34,684 nucleotides of DNA from positions 1-34,684 of the forward strand of contig CACZQV010000006.1 in NCBI GenBank assembly GCA_902783435.1. Reading direction: 5' to 3'. The position numbers and the translations under genes are program-made. Below the pieces are notes generated by a model. It searched no databases and was not told the DNA's origin. It was given only the letters and a program-made list of their open reading frames with translations. Shown piece by piece: positions 1 to 7,433 of this stretch. Within the stretch, counting starts at the first letter, position 1, and each line of letters opens with the position of its first letter. The stretch comes from an uncultured Erysipelotrichaceae bacterium. GTDB lineage: Bacteria; Bacillota_I; Bacilli_A; RF39; UBA660.

Positions 1-251
1 GTAAATAAAGATATATTCTTACTCATTTCTATAGCAGTTTCCATACTATAAACACTATATTTATCTATAACATCTTTATTAACACCCATTTTTATTTTAA
101 ATTCATTAGAATAAGTTACTGCGCTAAACTTTAATACTTCACTAGCACCTTCTACATTAGTAATAGCATTAGCTACTCCTCCACCAGTACAAGATTCCAT
201 TGTAGATATTGTTTTATTTTTATTAATTAATCTTTTTACTACTTCTTCCAT
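1..251 (-). CDS. pncC: NMN deamidase, PncC/CinA C-terminal family (3' end missing)
   Basis: Translating the minus strand from the ATG at 251 gives an open frame to the window edge. It contains MESCTGGGVANAITNVEGAS at residues 18-37 and AVTYSNEFK about ten residues later, the hallmark N-terminal part of the CinA C-terminal domain, which hydrolyses nicotinamide mononucleotide to nicotinate mononucleotide. The frame begins directly with this domain, so it is the short stand-alone PncC form without the CinA N-terminal MoaB-like part. AGGAGG lies four bases before the ATG. The upstream radical SAM gene ends 8 bases away, so the two are probably co-transcribed. The product would feed NadD, encoded with NadE about 3 kb upstream. 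About 83 residues are visible; roughly half the domain lies outside the window. Confidence 0.85.
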   Translation of the reverse strand, partial: MEEVVKRLINKNKTISTMESCTGGGVANAITNVEGASEVLKFSAVTYSNEFKIKMGVNKDVIDKYSVYSMETAIEMSKNISLF

Positions 252-259
252 AAATCCTC

Positions 260-1162
260 CTATATTAGAACCCCTTTGTTAAAACCTACTGATAAATGAT
301 TATCAGAAGTATATACATATTGTCTAGCATAAGGACAATTTAATTCCTTTGTCATTCTAGCATAATATCTCATTACATTACCATTATCTGCTAGATAAAC
401 TCCATTAGTACATTCACATATATTTAAATCACAAGTATGTGCAGTTTCCAAAAACTTACCAGGTAATTTATCAAATATATCATTAAAATCAATAAACTGT
501 TCTTTAGATTCTTCATTAATAGGCATTAATGAAACAAATCCACATTTAAAAACACCTAATTCTGCTGCTGTATCTAAATATCTTTCTACTTGTCTTATAT
601 TATGAATATAATCTTTCATAAGTAAACAATTAAGTCTAATCAATCTAGGATTATTACTTTTTTCAACCACTTCAGATATATCATCTTTAGAAGCAGTCTT
701 AATTCCAAAAAATTTATTATTCATTTGATCATTAAAATGATGTCTACTAATATGTATTCCTTCTATTTTATTAATACTATCTAAACTTAAAGATTCTTTT
801 AATCTAAATCCATTAGTATTAATAGTAACAAAAGCATCTTCTTTTGCTTCAAATACAGTATTTAATACTTTATTAAGTCTATCAACATCTAAAAATGGTT
901 CTCCACCTGTAATACCTATTCTATTAATAAGTCCTCTCTCATCAAGATACTTTATTACGTATTTTAATTTTTCATAATCAATTTGACTACATTTTTCATT
1001 ACCATGATTACTACAAACACTACATTTAGCATTACACATATCAGTTACTTTTATATATAAATTTAATTTCATATGTGTTCTAATAGGATCATCACCTATC
1101 AAAGCACAATCATTATTCTTTATATCGACTTTTTGACCAAATAATTCAATAGTCTCAAACAT
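260..1162 (-). CDS. radical SAM protein, putative peptide-modifying enzyme
   Basis: This 300-residue protein has the radical SAM cluster motif CNAKCSVC (Cys43, 47, 50) and the SAM-binding GITGGEPF at 83-90. A second group of cysteines near the C-terminus (Cys244, 249, 251, 276) could hold an auxiliary iron-sulfur cluster, as in SPASM/twitch maturases; that is inference. I start it at 1162 and not at the in-frame ATG at 1183, because a GGGGG ribosome site lies 7 bases before 1162 inside the last codons of the preceding gene, whose stop is two bases away. It follows a HemW-like radical SAM gene and a Cys-rich small protein, which suggests that it modifies that protein. The substrate is unproven. 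Activating-enzyme or tRNA/metabolite radical SAM roles are alternatives. Confidence 0.8.
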   Translation of the reverse strand: MFETIELFGQKVDIKNNDCALIGDDPIRTHMKLNLYIKVTDMCNAKCSVCSNHGNEKCSQIDYEKLKYVIKYLDERGLINRIGITGGEPFLDVDRLNKVLNTVFEAKEDAFVTINTNGFRLKESLSLDSINKIEGIHISRHHFNDQMNNKFFGIKTASKDDISEVVEKSNNPRLIRLNCLLMKDYIHNIRQVERYLDTAAELGVFKCGFVSLMPINEESKEQFIDFNDIFDKLPGKFLETAHTCDLNICECTNGVYLADNGNVMRYYARMTKELNCPYARQYVYTSDNHLSVGFNKGVLI

Positions 1163-1164
1163 AA

Positions 1165-2436
1165 CTATACCCCCATAAACCATTTTTTAACATTCTTCGA
1201 ATAAAATAATGCACCTACTGCACCATAGTATTTAAACCCTAGCTTAGTTAAATAAACTTTATTATCTTTAATTTCAATATAATTATTATTAACTAAATAA
1301 TTTATTTCATTTTTATAATAATTATAAGAATCTTCTCCTAAAATATTAGAAATTATATCTAAAGAAAACATACCAAAATATAAACTAACCATTACATATT
1401 TAGCTACTAATTCTTCTTTAGGTAATAAATAAGTATCATCTTCATAAAAAGTATTTTTTGAGATACATTCATCAAAACTCTCATGATTTTTCCCTATATT
1501 ATAACTAATACCATCTTTTGTTTTAGATTGAGCAGATATCCCAAATCCTTTATAACTAATATTATTTATCATTCTATATCTTAGATATGAAGATAAGCCT
1601 AAATCATCATACTTACTAAAAGTATTTTGAGAAAACCTTCCTTTATAACCAAGTTTAATTAATTCTTTATATATAGAATTATAATACTCAAATAATAAAT
1701 CTTTAGAAATATCAAATTTACTATTTACCATGTTATAACGCATCTCATATAAAGTTACATGTTCTGGATTAAGTAATTTAACACATTCTAAGCTCTTATA
1801 AATATCATCTAGTTCTTGTCCTTTTATTCCATACATAAAATCTACATTAATTTTCTTAATACCTACAGATCTAATCATATCAAAAGTATTTTTCATATCA
1901 TTCAAAGATATAATATTTCTATTTTGACTATCTAATACTTTTGTATTCGTAGTTTGAATACCTAATGATATTCTTTTAAAACCCGCATCTACTATTAATT
2001 TTAATTTTTCTAAAGTTAATGTAGAAAAAGTTGCTTCTATACTAGGTTCATAATCTTCTACGCATCTAAGACTATTTATTTTCTTCGCAATATTCATTAA
2101 TCTTTTAAAATTATCTAATTCTAAACAAGTAGGAGTACCTCCTCCTATATCGAATCCATATAAAGTAAAATCATGATTATTTAAAAATTCATCTATATCT
2201 TTTTCTAATATATCTAAATATATTTTTTCTAATTCACTATTATCTTTTCTAAACTTAACATATTCACAAAAACTACATAGTTTTGTACAAAAAGGTATAT
2301 GTATATATAAACATAATTTATCTTCATTAAATTCTAAATTTTTATTAACTTTATAATTTATAAAATTAGATTTATCAAGTGGATATGAAGTATTACATAA
2401 ATAACTATCCTTAGCCTTATTAAATAAGTCTAGCAA
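1165..2436 (-). CDS. HemW/HemN-like radical SAM protein paired with a Cys-rich protein
   Basis: This 423-residue protein follows the HemW/coproporphyrinogen-dehydrogenase pattern: YIHIPFCTKLCSFC with cluster Cys50, 54 and 57, GGGTPT at 98-103, a GFKRISLGIQ segment, NVDFMYGIKGQ, and a C-terminal winged-helix-like segment (about 340-410). The start codon is TTG at 2434-2436, inside the last codons of the upstream Cys-rich gene. AGAGGAGGAT lies about 9 bases before it, so translation is probably coupled to that gene. No other heme-pathway gene is seen here. HemN-like radical SAM proteins also include class C methyltransferases acting on peptides. Tight coupling to a Cys-rich peptide and a second radical SAM protein favours peptide modification over heme chaperoning, but that is inference. 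A true HemW elsewhere in the genome would strengthen it. Confidence 0.8.
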   Translation of the reverse strand: MLDLFNKAKDSYLCNTSYPLDKSNFINYKVNKNLEFNEDKLCLYIHIPFCTKLCSFCEYVKFRKDNSELEKIYLDILEKDIDEFLNNHDFTLYGFDIGGGTPTCLELDNFKRLMNIAKKINSLRCVEDYEPSIEATFSTLTLEKLKLIVDAGFKRISLGIQTTNTKVLDSQNRNIISLNDMKNTFDMIRSVGIKKINVDFMYGIKGQELDDIYKSLECVKLLNPEHVTLYEMRYNMVNSKFDISKDLLFEYYNSIYKELIKLGYKGRFSQNTFSKYDDLGLSSYLRYRMINNISYKGFGISAQSKTKDGISYNIGKNHESFDECISKNTFYEDDTYLLPKEELVAKYVMVSLYFGMFSLDIISNILGEDSYNYYKNEINYLVNNNYIEIKDNKVYLTKLGFKYYGAVGALFYSKNVKKWFMGV

Positions 2437-2864
2437 CGTGAATATCCTCCTCTACCACAAGCTGATGATGAAGAACTACTACCACATCTACTAGAAACAG
2501 TTGTTCTACTACCTCCACAACTTCTTACTGATGATGGAGCACTACATCTATCTACCATGGCTGGTCTTGAACAAGCATATACAAAAGGTTCACTCACTTT
2601 ACTAACTCTTGCTTTTTCATCTTCTTTTTCTTCTAATACATCGATAATAACTTCATCAGCTGTTTTTTCATTAGACATAATACTAGATAATTCATTTGAA
2701 ACATCTCTTAATATTTCAGCTTTTTCCATAGTTATATCTCCCTCATCTACTAAGATATCTATATAACTATCAATACTATTTTTTACTTCTTCAACAGAAT
2801 ATCCTTTTTTTACCCCATTATTTATTATTTTTTTCATATAATTAAATGCTTCTCCTAATTTCAT
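2430..2864 (-). CDS. candidate RiPP precursor: helical leader plus six-Cys C-terminal core
   Basis: This 144-residue protein matches no family I recognise. Residues 1-90 are charged and look helical, with many Glu, Lys and Asp, like a long leader or binding domain. The tail from residue 98 changes abruptly to Ser, Gly, Arg and Cys, with Cys at 98, 107, 116, 127, 136 and 144; the final residue is Cys. Intervals are 9, 9, 11, 9 and 8 residues. A run of six Ser uses mixed codons (AGT, TCT, TCA), so it is not simple slippage. I start at 2864, not at the upstream in-frame ATG at 2885, because GGAGG lies 5 bases before it. Two radical SAM genes follow, the first overlapping by 7 bases. A metal-binding protein is the main alternative. 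Confidence 0.65.
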   Translation of the reverse strand: MKLGEAFNYMKKIINNGVKKGYSVEEVKNSIDSYIDILVDEGDITMEKAEILRDVSNELSSIMSNEKTADEVIIDVLEEKEDEKARVSKVSEPFVYACSRPAMVDRCSAPSSVRSCGGSRTTVSSRCGSSSSSSACGRGGYSRC

Positions 2865-2898
2865 AATAACCTCCAAATAATGCATTAATTAGTCAAAT

Positions 2899-2926
2899 AT
2901 TCTAACACAGAAATATAGTCTTTAAA
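2899..2926 (-). promoter_or_regulatory. likely promoter of the Cys-rich/radical SAM cassette
   Basis: On the minus strand TTTAAA (2921-2926) is separated by 16 bases from TAGAAT (2899-2904), which is preceded by TG in extended -10 position. Transcription would begin near 2892, about 28 bases before the ATG at 2864. No convincing terminator separates nadD from this point, so read-through from the NAD operon is also possible. Confidence 0.5.
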
Positions 2927-2936
2927 AGTACTTTTA

Positions 2937-3485
2937 TCACTTCCTTTCATATAAATTATTTTTCTTAATATACTCTACTACTCTAGGATCTACATTTTCA
3001 TATATACCATTTCTAATATTAGTACTACATACATCTATATAATCAAAATCATCTACTATAATAAATCTTTCTTTATCAAATCTTTCTAAGTATTTTAAAA
3101 TATCTGTATTACCTCTTTTTAATACTATTATTTTATTTTCTAAAATAAGATTAATATTCTTCCATAAATGTAATTTTTCTAAATTATCAGAACCTATTAC
3201 TAAGTATATTTCATCTTTCTTGTTTTCTTTTTTTATATTATTAATTACTTGATAAGTATAAGGGTATTTAGAATTTTCTTCATCTATTATGACATTTTCC
3301 CTTTCAATTATTTTTAACATTTCTACTCGATGTTTTAAATCAAGTAAATTTTGTTTATCCCAATAATTAGGTGTAGGTAATACTATTACTTTATCTACTA
3401 GATCATTATCTAATAAGTAATTAATTACCTTAACATGACCATTATGTACTGGATTAAAACTTCCTACATATAATCCTAATTTCAT
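2937..3485 (-). CDS. nadD: nicotinate-nucleotide adenylyltransferase
   Basis: This 182-residue enzyme joins ATP and nicotinate mononucleotide to give deamido-NAD. The N-terminus carries GSFNPVHNGH (residues 8-17), the nucleotidyltransferase HxGH motif, and near the C-terminus is CSTNIR, matching the family's SSTxIR. I start it at the ATG at 3485. GGAAGG lies 8 bases upstream, and an earlier in-frame ATG at 3548 would add 21 residues lying inside nadE. The stop is TGA. It is the last gene of the salvage operon, 16 bases after nadE, and its product is the substrate of NadE. Length is slightly short for the family but complete. Confidence 0.93.
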   Translation of the reverse strand: MKLGLYVGSFNPVHNGHVKVINYLLDNDLVDKVIVLPTPNYWDKQNLLDLKHRVEMLKIIERENVIIDEENSKYPYTYQVINNIKKENKKDEIYLVIGSDNLEKLHLWKNINLILENKIIVLKRGNTDILKYLERFDKERFIIVDDFDYIDVCSTNIRNGIYENVDPRVVEYIKKNNLYERK

Positions 3486-3501
3486 AGTATTACCTTCCTT
3501 T

Positions 3502-4251
3502 CTATTTTTTATAAGTTGGAATATTAAATTTATGTCTACTATTTTCATGTAGATTTTTTATTTTTTGATATACATCTTCTTCTAATTTTTCTCCATTCAT
3601 ATATTTAGCTATATCGCTATATTTAACTCCTAACTTATCTTCATCAGTTAAATTACTTAAACCATCATTAGGAGCTTTATAAAGTACTTCATGAGGTACA
3701 TTTAATTCTTCTCCTATTTGAATAACTTCATCTACTGTTAAATCTGCGATTGTTTTTATATCACTTACAGAATCTCCTCCTTTAGTAAAATATCCAACAA
3801 ATTCTTCACATTTATTACCAGTACCTGCAACTATATAAGCCTTTTTATTTAATGCAGTATATAAAGCTGCTAAGTAATATAAAGTAGCCATTCTAAGTCT
3901 AGGTTTTAAATTAATATCACTATTCTTTAATTCTTCTAGATCAAAATCTCCTAATAGTTTTATTTGATCTTTAAAAGTATCAAATACTTCAGTTAAATCC
4001 ATATTAACCATTTTAAATCCAAAGTGGTCAGCAACTAACTTAGCATCATTTCTATCAGTTTCCCTAGAATGACATGGCATTGTTACTCCAAGTATTCTAT
4101 CAGGTCCTAAAGCTTCAGTAAATAATCCAGCTACAACACCAGAATCTTTTCCTCCACTTATTCCTATAACTACTCCGCCTAAATTATATTTATCAAAGTA
4201 TTCTCTTATAAAATCAACTATTTTATCTTTTTCTTTCTTTGCATTAAACAT
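3502..4251 (-). CDS. nadE: NAD synthetase, ammonia-dependent
   Basis: This 249-residue protein has the ATP pyrophosphatase P-loop SGGKDS at residues 32-37 and the family segment AGTGNKCEEFVGYFTKGGD at 142-160. It has no nitrilase-like glutaminase domain, so it should use free ammonia to amidate deamido-NAD. GAGGTGAT lies just before the ATG. It follows the Nudix gene by 4 bases and precedes nadD, so the two last steps of NAD synthesis are translated from one message. Confidence 0.93.
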   Translation of the reverse strand: MFNAKKEKDKIVDFIREYFDKYNLGGVVIGISGGKDSGVVAGLFTEALGPDRILGVTMPCHSRETDRNDAKLVADHFGFKMVNMDLTEVFDTFKDQIKLLGDFDLEELKNSDINLKPRLRMATLYYLAALYTALNKKAYIVAGTGNKCEEFVGYFTKGGDSVSDIKTIADLTVDEVIQIGEELNVPHEVLYKAPNDGLSNLTDEDKLGVKYSDIAKYMNGEKLEEDVYQKIKNLHENSRHKFNIPTYKK

Positions 4252-4255
4252 ATTA

Positions 4256-4843
4256 TCACCTCAAATATTTTTTAGCTTTTTCTATTAATAATTGACTACC
4301 TCCACCTTGAATATAACCTTTTTCATATAATTCAAATAATTCATCTATATTACATTCAAAGTATTTAACAAATTCTCCAGGATCTAAATTTTGTTCTGAT
4401 ACCTTTTTACAATCAAAAGCAACATATCCTTTATTATAAGCAGCACTTACACCATCATCTTGGTAGTAAGAAGCTACCTCAATTAAACTACTAGGTTTAT
4501 AACCAGTTTCTTCTTGTAGTTCTCTTAAAGCAGCATCTTCATACCTTTCATCTTTTTCTACATATCCTGCAGGAAAATCTATTCCAATAGTAGATTTTGT
4601 AAATACTCTAGGTTGAACAGTTAATATAACTGTATTTTTATCAGTAATAGGACATATTGTTACTGCACTACCAGTATTATTACTTTTCAATAATTTTTCT
4701 CTTATAATAGTTTTCCCATTATTAATATAACAATTATATCTTTCTACTTTTAAGAATTTATTATTAGTATCAATTAATTCTTTTCTCTTAGTTTTTAATT
4801 CTTTAATATATTCTTCTAGTTCTTTTTCTTTTGATTTTCTCAT
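4256..4843 (-). CDS. Nudix hydrolase, ADP-ribose pyrophosphatase type
   Basis: This 195-residue protein has a full Nudix box at 93-115: Gly93, Glu99, Arg107-Glu108, Glu111-Glu112, Gly114, fitting GX5EX7REUXEEXGU. Nudix enzymes in NAD loci usually cleave ADP-ribose, NADH or related dinucleotides. The box lies mid-protein and the tail is short, so this is not an NrtR repressor, which carries a C-terminal winged helix. Its ATG overlaps the TGA stop of pncB (ATGA), with AAGGAAT as the ribosome site. Substrate is inferred from the neighbours: a break product of NAD could be recycled by the flanking salvage enzymes. Confidence 0.85.
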   Translation of the reverse strand: MRKSKEKELEEYIKELKTKRKELIDTNNKFLKVERYNCYINNGKTIIREKLLKSNNTGSAVTICPITDKNTVILTVQPRVFTKSTIGIDFPAGYVEKDERYEDAALRELQEETGYKPSSLIEVASYYQDDGVSAAYNKGYVAFDCKKVSEQNLDPGEFVKYFECNIDELFELYEKGYIQGGGSQLLIEKAKKYLR

Positions 4844-6294
4844 TTTACATATTCCTTTGGTTTATCTATATTTTTTGTATGTAGTTTTATTAATTCTTGT
4901 TTTAACTCTCTTAATTTATCAGTTAAATCTACATAGTATTCATGAGGCATTCTAATTCTTCTTACTTCTGGATATAAAGTTTCAAATTCTTTTTGACAAT
5001 ACTTTTGTCTTTCTCTTATATCAGGTAATTCATACACTAATTCTCCATCTTTAAAGATAGGTATTAAAAGTTCTCTTTTATTATAATTTTCTATATCTTT
5101 TGTTTTCCAAGTTTCTGTAGGATGAACTAAAGTATATTTATCATCTGGAATAATTTCATCACTTAAAGCAATAACATCTCCCAAAGCATAACCTGTTTCT
5201 TTATCATAGAAACGATATACTTTTTTATATCCTGGATTAATAGTTTTAACTGTATCATTACTTACTTTAATACGTGGATCTATTTTGCCATCTTTTTCTA
5301 CAGCTACTAGTTTATATACTCCTCCAACTCTTTCTTTAGGAGCAGCAATATTATCACCAGCACCTATACTATCTATTACAGCATCTTGTTTTAATAAATC
5401 TCTAATTGTATATTCATTAAGTCCATTACTTAAACAAATCTTAGTATCAGGATATCCTGCTTCATCTAACATTTTTCTAGCTTCTTGACTTAAATATGCT
5501 AAGTCGCCACTATCAATTCTAATACCTTTAAATTTATAACCATTTGGAGTTAAGTAATCATTAGCTACTTTAATAGCATTAGGAATACCACTTTTTAATG
5601 TGTCATATGTATCTACTAAAAATACACAATTATCAGGATTAGATTTAGCATATTTTAAGAATGCATCATATTCATTTTCACTTTCAGTAATTAAAGAGTG
5701 TGCCATAGTTCCAAGTACAGGAATATCATATTTCATACCTGCATAAGTATTACTTGTTCCTACACATCCTCCAACAAAAGCATGTTTACTTGCTTCTATT
5801 GCTGAATCCATTCCTCTAGCACGTCTTGCTCCAAATTCCATTACTGGAATATTTTTAGCTTCATTAGTAATTCTTTTAGCGGCAGTTGTAACTAAAGCTC
5901 CATGATTAAAGTTAGTTAATAATGCTGTTTCTAAAAGTTGTGCTGTCACAAGATCTGCTTTTACTGTAAGAACTGGTTCATTAGGAAATACCATAGTACC
6001 ATCTTCTACTGCATATATATCACCTTTAAATTTTAAATTCTTTAAGTAATCTAAAAATTCATCAGTAAATGTATTTAATCCTCTCAAGTATTCTATTTCT
6101 TTATCATCAAACTTAAAGTTCTTAATATAATTAATAGTTTCTTCTAATCCTCCAGATATTGTATATCCTCCATCAAATGGATTATTTCTAAAGAATATAT
6201 CAAAGTATACTTCTTCATCTTGTTTACCTTCATTAAAGTATGTTTGAGCCATTGTTAACTCATAAAAATCTGTCATTAATGTTTTATTTTCCAT
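4840..6294 (-). CDS. pncB: nicotinate phosphoribosyltransferase
   Basis: This 484-residue enzyme makes nicotinate mononucleotide from nicotinate and phosphoribosyl pyrophosphate. The start MTDFYELTMAQTYF (residues 7-20) is typical of the family, followed by EFGARRARG, a GTMAHS segment carrying the His expected to be phosphorylated, and RIDSGDLAYL in the phosphoribosyl-binding region. The length is normal for the Bacillus-type enzyme. It starts two bases after the pncA stop, with GGAAGATAATT before the ATG, and ends in an ATGA overlap with the Nudix gene. The product goes to NadD. Confidence 0.95.
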   Translation of the reverse strand: MENKTLMTDFYELTMAQTYFNEGKQDEEVYFDIFFRNNPFDGGYTISGGLEETINYIKNFKFDDKEIEYLRGLNTFTDEFLDYLKNLKFKGDIYAVEDGTMVFPNEPVLTVKADLVTAQLLETALLTNFNHGALVTTAAKRITNEAKNIPVMEFGARRARGMDSAIEASKHAFVGGCVGTSNTYAGMKYDIPVLGTMAHSLITESENEYDAFLKYAKSNPDNCVFLVDTYDTLKSGIPNAIKVANDYLTPNGYKFKGIRIDSGDLAYLSQEARKMLDEAGYPDTKICLSNGLNEYTIRDLLKQDAVIDSIGAGDNIAAPKERVGGVYKLVAVEKDGKIDPRIKVSNDTVKTINPGYKKVYRFYDKETGYALGDVIALSDEIIPDDKYTLVHPTETWKTKDIENYNKRELLIPIFKDGELVYELPDIRERQKYCQKEFETLYPEVRRIRMPHEYYVDLTDKLRELKQELIKLHTKNIDKPKEYVK

Positions 6295-6296
6295 AA

Positions 6297-6884
6297 TTAT
6301 CTTCCTTTCTTAACAAGTTCAATACCTTGTTGTTTCATAAGTAATTTAGCTGCATCTACATATTCTTTCCTATCATCTTCTGCATATGTAGCAATTGCAT
6401 CTTCATGTACTTTTATTTTATGTTTTTTATTATGTTGATCTAAGTAGTTTGCTAAAGCAATAGCTCCATTAACTACACAAATATCAGTACAGCATCCAAC
6501 AATATCAAATTCTTTTAATTCTTTTTGTAATTTCATTAATTCTCTAAAGTCTGGTGCTTCCATAAAACATGTACTATTCTTTTCAATACCAATAGTATCT
6601 TCTAAATTTTCAAATACTTTTAATTCATCTACTAATTCAGCTTCATTAGTTTTCTCTACACAGTGATTAGTATTACCAAATCTTTCAAACTCTACAGCAT
6701 CTTTAGTATGTGTATCTTTTATAAATATTATTAATTTACCTTCATGTTTAGCTTCTTTAATTAATTCAATTTGTCTAGGAATAATATCAGCAATTTTAGG
6801 ATCATGTAATACTCCCTCTCTCACAAATCCATTAACCATATCAACTACTATTAAACAACCTTCATACATTTTTAAATTTTTCAT
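6297..6884 (-). CDS. pncA: nicotinamidase, isochorismatase family
   Basis: This 195-residue hydrolase converts nicotinamide to nicotinate and ammonia. The catalytic triad can be placed: Asp15 in LIVVDMVNGF, Lys102 in GIEKNSTCF, Cys136 in CCTDICVVNG. Metal ligands Asp57 and His59 (KDTHT) and His74 also fit PncA. The isochorismatase superfamily has other hydrolases, but the adjacent pncB, nadE and nadD settle the role. Its ATG directly abuts the TAA of the preceding gene, and GGAGTGAT serves as ribosome site within that gene's end. Confidence 0.92.
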   Translation of the reverse strand: MKNLKMYEGCLIVVDMVNGFVREGVLHDPKIADIIPRQIELIKEAKHEGKLIIFIKDTHTKDAVEFERFGNTNHCVEKTNEAELVDELKVFENLEDTIGIEKNSTCFMEAPDFRELMKLQKELKEFDIVGCCTDICVVNGAIALANYLDQHNKKHKIKVHEDAIATYAEDDRKEYVDAAKLLMKQQGIELVKKGR

Positions 6885-7253
6885 TTAAATCACTCCTTTT
6901 TCTTTAATCTTTTGTTTAACTTCTATTTCTGTTCCAGTATATTCTGCATTATCTCCATGATAATCTTCTGTAACTTGATGATAAATTGCTCCAACCTTGT
7001 AACCTTCTTTTTCAAAATAGAATTTAATAATATCGTTAATTTCTTCTTTAGCTATATTTTTTTCTAATTGAAACATTTCTCCACCTAATTCCATATTTCC
7101 TATTAGTGTTACTATAGGTTCAAAGTAATAATCACGCATATCATATTCTCTTTCTGCTCCTAACTGAACTTCACCATCAAAATCCATTTCTTCACGATAG
7201 TATTTCTTTATTAACTTTTCTAGTTGATCTTTATTCATTTTTAATTTCATCAT
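6885..7253 (-). CDS. uncharacterised 122-residue protein, first gene of the NAD operon
   Basis: I do not recognise this protein. It starts with two Met codons; 7253 is chosen because GAGGTGATAAT immediately precedes it, whereas a longer frame up to 7316 would place the start beside the transcription start. It is acidic and soluble, with an N-terminal helix rich in Lys (residues 5-20), then alternating beta-like segments containing many Tyr and Asp (MRDYYFEPIVTLIGNMELGG). There is no signal peptide, membrane segment or evident helix-turn-helix, so it is not an obvious regulator. Zero spacing to pncA and sole ownership of the operon promoter suggest that it is expressed with NAD salvage. Confidence 0.7.
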   Translation of the reverse strand: MMKLKMNKDQLEKLIKKYYREEMDFDGEVQLGAEREYDMRDYYFEPIVTLIGNMELGGEMFQLEKNIAKEEINDIIKFYFEKEGYKVGAIYHQVTEDYHGDNAEYTGTEIEVKQKIKEKGVI

Positions 7254-7262
7254 ATTATCACC

Positions 7263-7287
7263 TCTTATTAACATTTTATTAATAACA
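7263..7287. promoter_or_regulatory. second copy of the NAD-operon operator (imperfect)
   Basis: TCTTATTAA-7 bases-TTAATAACA forms an inverted repeat with 8 of 9 arm pairs, matching the palindrome at 7318-7342 with the same 7-base spacer. Centre-to-centre spacing is 55 bases. It lies in the 5' leader and touches the ribosome site of the gene starting at 7253. Confidence 0.5.
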
Positions 7288-7317
7288 TATGTTATAAAAT
7301 ATACAAGTTTATTCACT

Positions 7318-7342
7318 TGTTATTAACATTATATTAATAACA
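7318..7342. promoter_or_regulatory. palindromic operator over the NAD-operon -10 box
   Basis: TGTTATTAA, a 7-base spacer and TTAATAACA form a perfect 9-bp inverted repeat. It contains the TATAAT -10 box at 7328-7333, a placement typical of repressor sites. The regulator is not encoded in the window; the sequence does not obviously match NiaR or NrtR sites as I know them. Confidence 0.6.
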
Positions 7343-7356
7343 GAACAATTTGTCAA
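7328..7356 (-). promoter_or_regulatory. consensus sigma-A promoter of the NAD salvage operon
   Basis: On the minus strand TTGACA (7351-7356) and TATAAT (7328-7333) are separated by exactly 17 bases, a full-consensus promoter. Transcription should start near 7321, leaving a leader of about 68 bases. The leader has a small inverted repeat, ACAAGT/ACTTGT at 7303-7320, besides the operator copy. Confidence 0.82.
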
Positions 7357-7403
7357 TAATCTTTTTAACATTTTTTTAAAAACAAGTACTATTAACCGTA
7401 AAA

Positions 7404-7433
7404 TCAAATAAAAAAAGAAGTTTTCACTTCTTT
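7404..7433 (-). terminator. intrinsic terminator of the gene ending at 7432
   Basis: AAAGAAG and CTTCTTT (7414-7420 and 7427-7433) form a 7-bp stem with a six-base loop, followed on the minus strand by TTTTTTATTT. The stem overlaps the stop codon. Confidence 0.75.

Noticed and set aside
1165..2436. Role as a true HemW or coproporphyrinogen dehydrogenase
   Set aside because: Motifs are of that family, but no heme gene is nearby and it is coupled to a Cys-rich gene and another radical SAM gene; heme function is kept only as an alternative.
2885..2950. A 21-codon minus-strand ORF (starting MKGSDKSTFKDYISVLEYL) between nadD and the Cys-rich gene
   Set aside because: It overlaps the nadD end, has no ribosome site, and its span carries the likely promoter of the cassette.
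4256..4843. Nudix protein as an NrtR-type repressor of the NAD operon
   Set aside because: The Nudix box is at 93-115 and no C-terminal winged helix of the NrtR kind is visible.
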